Positions 1-9,871 of a stretch of DNA of 64,000 bases are shown in pieces. Positions within the stretch are counted from its first letter, which is position 1. Every line of letters starts with the position of its first letter. The stretch lies in contig NW_024609884.1 in NCBI RefSeq assembly GCF_016920785.2, positions 79,636,311 to 79,700,310 of the forward strand, given 5' to 3'. The notes under the pieces are model-generated. The model worked only from the letters and a program-made list of their open reading frames with translations, ran no database searches and had not been told where the DNA came from. The position numbers were made by a program, and so were the translations under genes. Origin of the DNA: Ixodes scapularis. Taxonomy: Eukaryota > Arthropoda > Arachnida > Ixodida > Ixodidae.

Positions 1-508
1 AAGTCGCAAAAGGCTTAAAAAGCGGTCTGGTCTCTCTCAGTCTTAATCGGTCGCAAGAGTGTGAACGGCGCATAAACACCATCGTTCGGGCGCTTCTCGG
101 CGCGGCGTAGTGGCCGACGAATGTCGGTTTGCGCCGGCGCGCGTTGCGTTCGTCGACGTTTGAGTATAAACAGCCCTTAACCCCACAGTTCCAGTTTTGA
201 GAGCCGTGTCATATGACATTTTCATGGGCCACTGCTCTTCCATTTTTGTTTCGCCGCCCTACGAATCAAGTGCTGAAGGCTCAGAAAGGGCTCCTCTTTT
301 TGAGTAAAAGCGACCGAAACGGTGGCGTTTTTGTGTGAAAATTGCCGTTTTCTTTCTTTGTTTACTTTTGTTGGGGCCCTTCTCTTGTTACCTTGCTAAG
401 GGGATAGCAAAGTCAACTCTGTTTATCTCTTCCCACCTTCTTTTTTTCTTTGTCGAGATCCCGTCACAAGCTTTTGGCTTAAGTCCATGCGGCACCGCCC
501 CCCCCCCC

Positions 509-541
<33 letters not shown>

Positions 542-609
542 CGGTGACGCTTCACAAAAATTATATTTTTATAATTATGCTTGAAATATTAAAAAAAGAA
601 AAGAAAAGG
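1..609. other. Intergenic segment, no gene seen
   Basis: No coding signal is recognised. Positions about 490-539 hold a run of C directly followed by a run of A, a paired homopolymer arrangement that recurs in this window. The frame across 335-547 is only a read-through of that tract and is not a gene. Confidence 0.5.
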
Positions 610-758
610 ATGTAACGAGTAACTTGTGGCAATCCGATACGAAAAAGTAATGAAATTATACATTTCAAGAAAAGTAGCCTATCAATTACAAAATTACTCG
701 AAAAGTAATTAATTACAAGTAATCCCGTTACTTGCAACAGATTACTTCCAAGTCTGCT
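610..758 (-). repeat. GTAAC/GTTAC-rich dispersed repeat, copy 1
   Basis: An AT-rich block of about 150 bp full of TAACG, GTAATT and GTTAC words. Its right edge, read on the minus strand, begins CAGACTTGGAAGTAATCTG and runs into CAAGTAACGGGATTACTTG, matching the edges of the copies at 2005, 5916 and 7782. It looks like a non-autonomous DNA element or a solo terminus with internal short palindromic repeats. No superfamily is assigned. Confidence 0.6.
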
Positions 759-1284
759 TCAGAACGATCGATCCACACATGTAGCTGACCATTTCTCGAT
801 CGGGCTTCCCCTCCTCCCACGTGCGAAAGAGAGAGGAAACCCGTCTTGTCTTCAACCTCAAAACGGAATTCCCCCTTGGTCTACACACTAAACTTTCTTT
901 CGAGCACTAATTTTTTTTTTAGGCGTTAAAAAACAAATATATATTTTTTTGCCATTTTGTGGTTGCGTAGGGGAAGCGACGGGCGCGCTTGCAAAGGTCG
1001 GCACTTGCGGTGCGCGAGTGCATGATCGCTCGGGACTTTGACGGCGTAACCGAAGATGGTCACCCCCGGCAAGGGGGCGACCATCCGCGACCATCCGCGG
1101 TTAAAAGATATCGCGTCAGCGACAGAAAAAAAAAAAACATTGTGCGCCCTGGGACACTGCAAGTTTGAAAAGTACTGATATGGCAAGATACCGCGGAGTT
1201 TTTTTACTCAAAAAGGCGGAAACAACTCGGTAATCTGCGTTCAATAACGTTATAAGGCGCAACGTCCGAGGCACTGACACAAGT
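759..1284. other. Intergenic segment, no gene seen
   Basis: Two short minus-strand frames overlap here in different phases and match nothing recognised. The rest is mixed-composition DNA with T runs and an A run. It includes the tandem words GGTCACCCCCGGC and CGACCATCCG near 1055-1100. Confidence 0.4.
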
Positions 1285-2004
1285 TTTTTGTTATCAAATT
1301 AATTCTTCCCTGTTTAAAAGAATGGACACAAAACCAGAAGGAAGAAACGTATTGATAACTTTCACCAGGGCATCACCGAGGACCTCCAAAACTTGGAATG
1401 GAATTCAGACGACAGGCCGTCGGGGCCTGACGCGGAGCCGGTCTTCATAGAACGCGGAGTGCTCAAGACCTCCTGGCGGGTCACCGGACGCAAAAGTGTT
1501 TCGTTCATCTCGGGAGAACGTCTCGAAGGTCCTCGCAAAACGGCCGCAAGGCAGAAAAAAGGTGACCTGAATCGCTGCCTTGTTTCGTAGCGTACAGCTG
1601 GGCCAAATAGACCTTGAAAACCTCCTCGATGTCTTCCTGCCGAGAGAACTTGCGGCCGTCCGACAGAGTAACCCGTACCCGTGTTGGGGCCCCACATCTA
1701 GCCTCCGATGCGCGGAGGTGCCGTAGCACCTCGGGGTCGGACGAAGGTCTACCCCTCAGAAACTGGACACCGGCGGTTCGCGAATTGAGCCTGAGTAGGG
1801 GGTTGTAGCGAGCACGGAGTGCAGCAATGTACACTCCCGCATGAGCAGTGTCTCTGAACCGCCCCGCTGCACACTGCCCATTCGCTGAATAACACCATTT
1901 AGCTGTGTAGTTTGCGTCCCTTGACGGCGCCTGCGAGTAGAAACCAGTAGGGACTTGCCGAGTGTTTTCAAGCCGTCCCATTGGGTGGCTTCGAAGGTCT
2001 GCAA
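1285..2004 (-). pseudogene. L1-like LINE fragment, frameshifted
   Basis: The minus strand carries, in at least three frames, the stretch that precedes and opens an L1-type reverse transcriptase. One frame (about 2004-1505) contains ARYNPLLRLNS and FKVYLAQLYATKQG. A second (about 1540-1390) contains LLRPVTRQEVL, SMKTGSASGPDGLSSEF and SKFW. A third (to about 1285) reads GDALVKVINTFLPSGF. The order and spacing fit the inter-domain linker followed by the first RT blocks of L1-group LINEs, where a GPDGL motif is usual. The fragment has neither endonuclease nor catalytic YADD region and several frame changes, so it is a dead remnant. It abuts the dispersed repeat starting at 2005, suggesting one inserted beside or into the other. 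Family membership is inferred from motifs; the clade could be L1 or Tx1. Confidence 0.7.
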
Positions 2005-2166
2005 CAGACTTGAACGTCATCGGATACAAGTAACGAAATTACTTGTGATCCCTTACATTGATCAGTAATTTTGTAAGGGAATAATTACATATTTCAGAAA
2101 ATAATTGTAAAGTAATTTCGTTACTTTTTTAACATAAGGGAATGGTTGTAATCCGTTACATTTTTG
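2005..2166 (+). repeat. GTAAC/GTTAC-rich dispersed repeat, copy 2
   Basis: Begins CAGACTTGAACGTCATCGG followed by ACAAGTAACGAAATTACTTG and ends near TTGTAATCCGTTAC. The left edge matches the minus-strand edge of copy 4 closely (CAGACTTCTACGTCATCCG). It directly adjoins the L1-like fragment. Confidence 0.65.
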
Positions 2167-2540
2167 TTTTTATTTGCGGAGGGAAAAAATTGCGGCGGCT
2201 TAGCTCGGCTATGCCAGGATATACGTAGCTTGGTCTTATGCGCACATATTAGAATGTCACGAAACATTAGAAGTATTAGAATATTAGAATGTTACCAAAC
2301 ATCAAAAGAGCAATATTATTTGGATATTTGTAGATTTGTTTCTTAAAATAAACGATTTCTAATCAGGTTCTCTTTTTTTGGTTTGTGTTTTATGCACTCT
2401 GATGCTTAAGGAAGAGAAGGCGTTTCAAACCATAAAACTCTCAAAAAAGGCCCGATAAAAAAAAAAGGAAGATTGCGGTTGTTGGCATTAATTCATTAGA
2501 GGAAAACGCATAAAATGCTGCACCGAGTAAGACACACCTT

Positions 2541-2541
<1 letters not shown>
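2167..2541. other. AT-rich intergenic segment, no gene seen
   Basis: Holds short degenerate repeats of ATTAGAA and ACATTAGAA around 2250-2300. No motif or gene is recognised. Confidence 0.4.

Positions 2542-2620
<79 letters not shown>
2542..2620 (+). repeat. (TAA)n microsatellite at LINE 3' end
   Basis: An uninterrupted trinucleotide array of about 26 units. It sits exactly where the 3' tail of the minus-strand LINE at 2621-4871 should be. On the LINE sense strand it follows GTGAATAAAT and reads (ATT)n, so it is best taken as that element's simple-repeat tail, possibly expanded after insertion. Confidence 0.9.
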
Positions 2621-2621
<1 letters not shown>

Positions 2622-3134
2622 TTTATTCACGAGAGAAGAATTACCAAGTTCAGCTTCGGACCTGGTCAAAGCCGGCAAGGGCTTGTGGGACCAGATCCAC
2701 CAAGAGAAGAATCAAACGGCGAGCTCGCATATTGTCACACACTATGTAAAAATAAAAGAAGAGAAGAAAATTACACAAAAAATTGTCATTGTTCCCGCAG
2801 GACGAACGCAGTTAGCCGCTGGGCCAGCAGATCAGTCGGAGCACTAAATAAAAAAACGGCACTCATCGGCGCGCACACACACACACACAAGGCGAAGCAG
2901 AACGTCGGGACGAACAGACCAAGACTGTAGTTACAAATAGTGTAGGGCACTAAAACAAAAAAAGAGCACCAACGAAAAAAAAAAATCACTGGGCAAACTC
3001 GCAGAGGTCTTAGGGCCTCACGATGATGCAGATAAAACAACAATCTACTTCAGGACAAAATTGGGAAATGAAAAGGAAAATAATATCGCAAACAGAATAA
3101 TCAACGTTTCACCGATATCATATGAAGCTCACAG

Positions 3135-4868
3135 TCACTGTCGCGATACGTCAGAATATGTTGTTTTTAGAGTTTTCTTTAATTTCTTGTTTGAGGTAAT
3201 GGAAAATATTGAGTCTGGTAAATCATTGAACACTTTCGGCACATAAAAAGCGCGCGTACTTTCACCATATCGCGTTCTCACTCGTGGTATATCAAAACGA
3301 GAGGTAGTCCTTAGTTCCCGCGGCGAATCTGATGTGACCTTAAATTCGCTCTCCCAGAAGTGGCGCCAGATCACCGTTTGAAGAAAGAGGGAGTGGAATG
3401 AGGGCAGTTCAAGCGAACCAAACAAGTTAGCGTTTGACGAAAATGGTGTGTTATACGTGACGTTCTTGAGGATTGCGTTTAGAATTCGGTCAATTCTGGA
3501 ATGCCAGAAGAGTGGACAATTAAAAAAAATTGTGATCCCGTACCTTAGTATACCGTAGGCCAGAGCGTGCACAACCCTTTTCCTGATGGAGAAAGGTAGG
3601 AATCTTTTTATGTTGTATAGCATACAAGACACTGACCTTAGCCGTTGACAAAGATGCGTCATATGAGTAGTCCAAGAAAGATCGCAATCAAAGTAAATGC
3701 CTAGGTATTTGATCGAACTCACATATTCTATAGGATCACACTGAGTACACAAGCAACCGGAGTTGTGGAGAAATAGCGGATAGGTCAACCTTATATTCTT
3801 TAAGGGATTGCAGAAACATATAAGCTTTGTTTTAGAGGCATTTACTCGAAGCTTGTTTACCGAAAACCAGTCCATGACGCTAATTACATCCAGTTGGAGC
3901 ATGTCCACTGCACGCTGGTACACTAGATGGCGAGAAAGCAAAACAGTGTCATCAGCGTACTGAAACATTATTGAATTGGTAATGGATGATGAAATGTCGT
4001 TCACAAATATGTTAAATAACAGTGGTGACAAAATCGAACCCTGAGGGACTCCAGATCTTAGGAGGGCCTTTGCACTATGGACATTGCCTACCGCTACAAC
4101 CTGTGTGCGATTTGTAAGAAAACATTTGAGCAGTGCGTGAAATGGGCCACGAAATCCCAATCTATACAGCTTGTCTAGGAGGATGTCATGGTCTACTGTA
4201 TCAAACGCTTTAGCAACATCGATAAAGAGTGCACACACATACATGTTGTGTTCGAAAGAAGAGTGAAGGAAGTCTGAAAAGGTTTCTAGAAGATTGGTGG
4301 TACCACGACCAGCGACAAAACCGTATTGGTTTGGCGATATTACTGCGTGTTTCTCAAGAAAACTTGACATAACGACAAAAAGATGTTTCTCCAGAATCTG
4401 TGAAATACAAGACAGTATAGAGATAGGCCTATACGAGGAAATCTCGTTTCGTACACCACCCTTAAAAAGCGGAACTACCAGAGCTTGCTTTAATTCGTTG
4501 CAGACAATGCCAGAATCCAGAATGTTATTTATCAGAACGAGAAGTACGTCCTTTAACGAGTCATAATTCCGGCATAGGTCACCTACTGCAATGCCATCCA
4601 CACCGGCCGACCGGAAACGTTTAAACCCAAAAAGATAAGAACGCAAGTCTGGCTCCGTTAAAGAAGGAAGAAATGCAGATTCCGTGATTGACGAGGCTGC
4701 GGGCAATCGATCCCCAGCACAGTGAGATGCGACAACGCCTGCGCCTGCGAAGGAGCGATTGAACTTGTTCACAGTAAGAGTGAGATCAGTGCCGAAATGT
4801 TTAATTAGACTATCGGCTACGTTCGTTTTCAGGCAGCCACGAAATTCATTGATAATGCATAATAATCG
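3135..4868 (-). CDS. LINE reverse transcriptase, N-terminally truncated
   Basis: An open frame of about 577 codons encodes the reverse transcriptase of a non-LTR retrotransposon, which in an intact element copies the element RNA at a nicked genomic target. Counting from the GTG at 4772, SAGVDG lies at residues 55-60, SSYRPISIL at 112-120, the FIDVAKAFDTVDH catalytic block at 183-195, GVPQGSILSPLLF at 241-253 and the catalytic YADD at 272-275. The thumb region contains SIKYLGIYFDCDLSW. The FIDxxKAFDTVDH form is typical of the CR1/L2 group. There is no true start codon: the frame stays open upstream of 4772 to a stop at 4871-4869, so the N-terminal endonuclease domain is lost. A frame this long without stops or frameshifts implies recent insertion. 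It cannot mobilise by itself as it stands. Clade assignment is moderately sure; RT identity is near certain. Confidence 0.92.
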   Translation of the reverse strand, partial: RLLCIINEFRGCLKTNVADSLIKHFGTDLTLTVNKFNRSFAGAGVVASHCAGDRLPAASSITESAFLPSLTEPDLRSYLFGFKRFRSAGVDGIAVGDLCRNYDSLKDVLLVLINNILDSGIVCNELKQALVVPLFKGGVRNEISSYRPISILSCISQILEKHLFVVMSSFLEKHAVISPNQYGFVAGRGTTNLLETFSDFLHSSFEHNMYVCALFIDVAKAFDTVDHDILLDKLYRLGFRGPFHALLKCFLTNRTQVVAVGNVHSAKALLRSGVPQGSILSPLLFNIFVNDISSSITNSIMFQYADDTVLLSRHLVYQRAVDMLQLDVISVMDWFSVNKLRVNASKTKLICFCNPLKNIRLTYPLFLHNSGCLCTQCDPIEYVSSIKYLGIYFDCDLSWTTHMTHLCQRLRSVSCMLYNIKRFLPFSIRKRVVHALAYGILRYGITIFFNCPLFWHSRIDRILNAILKNVTYNTPFSSNANLFGSLELPSFHSLFLQTVIWRHFWESEFKVTSDSPRELRTTSRFDIPRVRTRYGESTRAFYVPKVFNDLPDSIFSITSNKKLKKTLKTTYSDVSRQ

Positions 4869-4871
4869 TTA

Positions 4872-5915
4872 TTGGCTCAGAAGAGCCGTGGCGCCGCGGA
4901 AAGGTGACTGCCCGTACCATGGAGGCCCGCGGTGCCACGTCTAGGCATGATGATTATGAGATGATATGTACAAGGGGAGGGAGACAACGTGATCATTCCA
5001 AGAGTATATTTCGCAACTTTGAACAATGCGGTCCTAAAAAAGATAAAAAGCAAAATAAATCACGATACTAAATACACTTAAGCTTTCGATGAAACACGGA
5101 TTAAAAAAAACTGTACTAATTCCTTTACTTACGGCTTCGTCCCCAATCGCTCACATACTAAGGGCTCAACAGGCACAATCGCTTTCGCTATTTGGCTGTT
5201 GAACGCTCTAAGCTTCATCTAAAGTCAGCGCCGAGATAAGCACCGAGTAAGCGGAAGATGGCCGTCTCAGCCGGAAATAATAATAATAATAAAAAAAAGT
5301 GTTTTAAATGTTACACATGCGCATCATACCTGCTAACTCGGCTTTCCGCTGTTAGCGCTGGATGCTTCCGGAGCCACGCGCTAGCTTGACCTTTTTCGCA
5401 TTTCCCCCGACTGTACGTACACGCGTTGCATGTGCTGGCGTGTGCTGCAGCGACTAAATTAAAACCAGAATTTAAAATAAATTACAATTTGCACGTGCTT
5501 TCCCCATCGCCTTATTTTAGTCGTTTACTTGGAACTTTTCTTACAGATAGGGCGAGCATCACGGACAATGTGAACTACAAGAGTCCTCTCCCTTGTTTGG
5601 CGTTCTTGCCGGTTTCTTAAAAAAATACCTTTGACTCAAACTGCTTGATGAAACGCGAAGCTTAGATCCCATTGTTTTAACTCTATGAAAAATCCAGATA
5701 TCAAAAAGGTGTGGGGATTGCAGACACAGAAAACGGCCGGATTAGGTGGTGGGGCTTGTGATGTCAACGGGGGTACATATATAAACGCAGCATGCTGCGT
5801 TTGTATATGTTCAGATGTTTTAGAGAAAAGAATATTAGGAAAGGAGCTTTTCATGGAACACAATTATTTAGTTCGTCGCCGATATCGACTGATACAACAA
5901 TCGCAGGGGCTGGTG
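4872..5915. other. Intergenic segment, no gene seen
   Basis: Mixed-composition DNA flanking the LINE. A short GC-rich inverted patch (CCGTGGCGCCGCGG and CCCGCGGTGCCACG) lies at 4885-4940, and a small (AAT)n run with A's at 5276-5297. Short frames here match nothing recognised. Confidence 0.4.
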
Positions 5916-6080
5916 CAGACTTGTACACGTTACTGAAAAATAGTAAGGAATTACATTTACAATTACTCAAGGCTAAATTGTAATTTTTTACAATTACAAT
6001 TACCCTCCCATAAAAGTAAGTGACCGTTACCCCCAAAAGTAATCCGTTACTTTCGTAGCGTTACTTTCAACATTATTGTA
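5916..6080 (+). repeat. GTAAC/GTTAC-rich dispersed repeat, copy 3
   Basis: Begins CAGACTTGTACACGTTACTG and continues with repeated AATTAC and TTACAATTAC words to GTAATCCGTTACTTTCG near 6055. It is the most diverged of the four copies. Confidence 0.55.
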
Positions 6081-7626
6081 CTCAATTAAGAAACAAGAGG
6101 AAGAGGGTTATTCAAGTTCTTATTGTTGGTACCTGTTCCATTTATTGGCCTTGAGTATTTCGAGCAACAGCTGGCTCTCGAAAGTCTCGTCAGACATTTT
6201 GCGTCATTTCTTACTGAAGATGTCGACTGCTACGCTCAACACACTTTGAACCGAGGCAGTGGATGGGAGTTCCATATTGTGCCTCACGAATATTTAATGC
6301 TCTGCATTGAGCTTTTTCAGCGAAGCAATGGAAGTACTATTTAGCTGGAAGATAGAGCAAGGCTTCATCTTTGCCTTATATTCGAGAGTTTTAGTAGAGT
6401 TGGTAAGAGTAACTTGATAATTAAATAATAAGTAAGGTTTGGCTCGGTATTCTTCTTTCTTTAATTATGAACAGGTCGAGCGTCGGTTGAGACGTTGGTG
6501 AATAAGAGTTTCCAATGTATTAATATAAGTAATCGAGAAAAAAAAAAACACCAGGACACTCATAACAACAACTAGTTAGAACGTCGGTTAAAACAAAGAA
6601 ATGTAAACGCACGTTTGCTGTATGTACCTTTCTTGGAGCCGTTCAAAAACGCACGGAGCACGGGCCGACTGCAGTTTACTCCGGTGTTCTCCAGATAGAC
6701 GTCCGCTGATGCCAAGGGCAGTGAAAGGTAGAATACTAAGTTAGACAAACTATGGACCCACTCACGAGTTTCACTCGCTCCTCCAGCCCAGAATATCAAG
6801 TCTACGTCAGCCACCATTATGTTTTATTCGTAAAAAATATCTGCTCGAGATAAGATGCGTCCTGCTGGGGTAAAGACAGGAAGAAGAAAAAAGGACGATT
6901 ATTACCACTTTCGAAGTGCTCGCGAAAAGTTGACTCACAAAAAGGGTGACTGAGATGTAGATAACCTGGCTGGAGTTCACAAATAAAGTGGGCCAACCCT
7001 GGAAGTTGGACTAAGAAAAAGTAAGTAGCTCAGTTTAAAAGAGAAGCAAAGAAGGTGAAAGAAGCAGAAAAGAATAAATCATGTTAAAAGAAGATAAGTG
7101 TGCAGCAACGAACGAGGATGGTTGTGACAGTAACACCTTCACATATTATCATATCTCTTTTAGTGAATTTTAAGGTAGACGGAGCGTTGTCTCGTGTTGT
7201 GACATTATGAAAATGGTTGTAGTCACTATAACCGAGAAGGACATTGTTAAATCTTGTCTGTGCACTTCCCGTCTCGAGCTTCTCGGAGAGGCACACAATC
7301 AGTAGGTGTCCTCCTGTTCCCATCTTCAAATGCAAAAAAAAAAAACAAAAAAAAAAACAGACACTAAAAAAAGCGGATATACCTTGCCCCCCCCCCCCCC
7401 TTTTTTTTTTAGAAATGTTTATTTGAATTGTTTGACATTGTTGTTAGGGTGTAAAAAAAATAGATTCAGGGACCTGGTGTTGCAAAAAAAGACTTGGCGA
7501 AATTGGAGTGCCAAGCCTCCCTTTGCGCTGGTCAATTCGTATGACAGTTTCACTGCGCTCAAATTTATCAAAATAAAAACGATATTTTCTTTAGAAAAGG
7601 GGGGGGGGGGCTGGTCCTGAAAAAAA
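6081..7626. other. Intergenic segment, no gene seen
   Basis: No gene recognised. Positions 6384-6398 carry GAGAGTTTTAGTAGA, the same word as the terminus of the small nested element at 47903-48036. Poly-C followed by poly-T lies at about 7387-7410 and a G run at about 7600-7610. Confidence 0.45.
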
Positions 7627-7782
7627 TGTAACGGATTACAAGGAATCTGTTACGTAAGAAATGTAAGGGAATTACTTTAAAATTACTCTAGAAAATATGT
7701 AATTATTCCGTTACTAAATTCCCGATAAATGTAAGGGATTACAAGTAATTTCGTTACTTGTAACGGATGACGTAGAAGTCTG
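7627..7782 (-). repeat. GTAAC/GTTAC-rich dispersed repeat, copy 4
   Basis: On the minus strand it begins CAGACTTCTACGTCATCCG, then ACAAGTAACGAAATTACTTG, and ends near ATCCGTTACAT at 7627. It is the best-preserved copy. A strong hairpin begins right at its outer edge (7781-7832). Confidence 0.65.
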
Positions 7783-7832
7783 GGCTGGTGGTTGCCGAGA
7801 AGGTCACCTGATCATCTCGGTAACCACCAGCC
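7781..7832. repeat. Hairpin next to dispersed repeat copy 4
   Basis: Inverted arms GGGCTGGTGGTTGCCGAGA and TCTCGGTAACCACCAGCCC, 19 bp each with one mismatch, are separated by a 14-nt centre AGGTCACCTGATCA that contains TGATCA. It could be the terminus of a larger element; no partner terminus was located. Confidence 0.6.
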
Positions 7833-7918
7833 CCTGCTATGACCACGCGCACTTGTCACTGACTACGGAACTTGAAAATAAGCGAAGACTCGAGTCCGTT
7901 CTTGGGGAGAGAGGTATC

Positions 7919-7939
7919 TTTATTGACGTAGTGTTTATT
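7919..7939 (-). promoter_or_regulatory. Candidate polyadenylation signals for tincar
   Basis: Two AATAAA hexamers on the minus strand (7924-7919 and 7939-7934) are the first canonical signals I noticed downstream of the tincar stop codon at 9872. If used, the 3' UTR would be about 1.95 kb. Assignment rests on position only; variant hexamers closer to the stop are possible. Confidence 0.3.
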
Positions 7940-9871
7940 GTCATTATTCAGGGATCGACACAAAAATGACCACTCTGGAGCAAACTCCGGGGGGTGCAGG
8001 GTTCGTGCGATCCACGAGATCAACCGCTTGGAACACCCGGGACACGAAGACGTCGTCCCCGAGTGCGGGGCCGTCAGCGCCGGCGCAGAGGCCACCGCAA
8101 AAGTTCAGACACACGTAACAACAACAACGAACAAAGCAACAAACGAATAACCAAACCAACACAACAACAAAAAAGATATGACTCCTCTTCTGGGTTTCTC
8201 CTGTTTTGTTTCTCCAAACTTGAAACCGGGCGGCGCATTCCGCCAGCAATTTATGAACTCCAAGACCGCTCGTCTGGCGGATGCCATTTTTCGCGGTCCC
8301 ACGTTTTCTTTCTTTCTTTTTTTGTTTTGTTTTTAGAGCAAGTCTTTGGTTTCAGCGGGAGCTGAAGGAAATGGGAATTTCGAATGGTTCCAGAGGCCCT
8401 GAACAGTCTCCAAAAAGCAGGGTTAAAATTTCAGCGTATCCAAGTGGAAGTGCGTACCGGAAGTTGCTACATTTCATCAGTATTGTGGGAAACCGCGGAT
8501 GCGAGACGAAAACCAAACTTTGAAATTGTTGCATAAGCTTCGGATGGTTCTCTTTTACTCCAAAACAAAATATTGGGTCAGTGTTTGATGGATGGTTGGG
8601 TGTAGCAAAATTTAAAAGCGTCAGTGAGCCATTCGGTCGCTAGTGGTGGTGGTGGTTTTTCTCAAGTTACATGCGAAATACGTCTGTACGTGTTCTCGTG
8701 CGTCTCTGCAATAGTTGATGGAATCAAGCTTGGTGGATTTGACAACACGTCGCGGGAATGCATTTTAGTAAGGCAGAACATCGTGTTTGCCGACTTGGGA
8801 TGTACACATTGCACTCTTTTGCATCGAGCTTTTGAGCTCGACGAGAAAACAAATAAATCGTAAATTTCGCGAAGAACAAAAAGGCACAAAAAGAATACTT
8901 CAAAGTGACTCCAATTAAAAACACGAGACAAGTTTGATTGCTTCGGTAGTTTAGCGCCCCCTGGCCGCATGGGGCTCTTCCCCAACACAAGGCAGTTCAA
9001 CGTATGACGCGTTTATACATTCAAAATAAGTTATAATGACTGTACAAAACAAGGCGAACATGGTGCGGTGCGACGACTCCGAAGAGTGATCCCCAACGTA
9101 GATTTCAGAAAACATCAGTTCCAAAAGGGTTCTTCCGTCGAACGTATCGGAAACCGCCTTCGGTGATTAAAGAGGAAATGACAAAATACAGGAACGCTGG
9201 AGTTCTTGAGCATGCAGTAAGAACCATACTGCATACCAAAGGAGGTCTTTATGGAGGGAGAACGTACTTTTTTGTGGAAACCCGAAGAACGGTTCATAGT
9301 CCCTAAATAAATGTTTAGCACCGACGACCTGTTTTTGCCCCTAAGGAACCATTCTGCATATTGTTTGCTTTGCTCTTTGCGACAGACGTCATTCTTCCCA
9401 ATGTACTCATTGCACAATCTTCTACTGTAATCACCTTAAATGGCACATTGTATTTTTTCTGAACACCATCAACAAATGACAAAAAGAATCCCTTTGTAAC
9501 CGTCTCTTCCTCTTCCTAAAGTGTAGCTCACCACGTGGGGACGCTCAGGATTCCGGAACAAGTGGAACAGAAGTCCTGGTACTTGCGTGGGTCACGACAA
9601 GTATGTACAATCACTCGCGCGAAGGGATCACGATGGTTTACTACGCGTACAAAATGGAGCCACGCTTTGCGAATGCCGGGCTGCGTTCGCCCCGTTCCGA
9701 TGGTGGAACGAGGGACGAGCCGCTCCCGGTCCCACAGGGACCGGGAGGGGGCGCAGAGCTTGCGGCCCGGCGTTGACTGAGTCCGGTACCAAGAGGAGGG
9801 GGGGATCACTGGCACGTCACGTATGGCACAAGGAGTGGTGTTCGAGCTATTCACAATCCCACGGCAACGCG
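7940..9871 (-). other. Probable tincar 3' UTR and flank
   Basis: No separate gene is recognised between the tincar stop and the candidate polyadenylation signals. The interval contains an AAC/CAA-rich patch at 8105-8170 and a perfect 11-bp hairpin at 9723-9747 (arms CTCCCGGTCCC and GGGACCGGGAG, 3-nt loop) about 125 nt past the stop. Its extent as UTR is inference. Confidence 0.35.

Larger units (their letters stand above)
2542..4871 (-). mobile_element. 5'-truncated CR1/L2-like LINE
   Basis: A minus-strand non-LTR retrotransposon with a reverse-transcriptase frame, about 0.5 kb of 3' untranslated sequence (including a short CA repeat on the plus strand near 2873-2890) and an (ATT)n tail. The 5' part with the endonuclease is missing: the frame meets a stop at 4871-4869 and coding similarity ends there. 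That is the usual outcome of incomplete target-primed reverse transcription. A microsatellite tail instead of poly-A is known for CR1 and L2 relatives. No target-site duplication was found by eye. Confidence 0.8.

Noticed and set aside
335..547. Short frame beginning with a signal-peptide-like stretch
   Set aside because: The hydrophobic start is suggestive, but the frame ends in Pro and Lys runs translated from C and A homopolymers, and nothing else supports a gene.
4772..4774. GTG at 4772 as the real start of the LINE frame
   Set aside because: The frame stays open and plausible upstream to 4868, and LINE proteins have a long N-terminal part, so this is truncation and not initiation.
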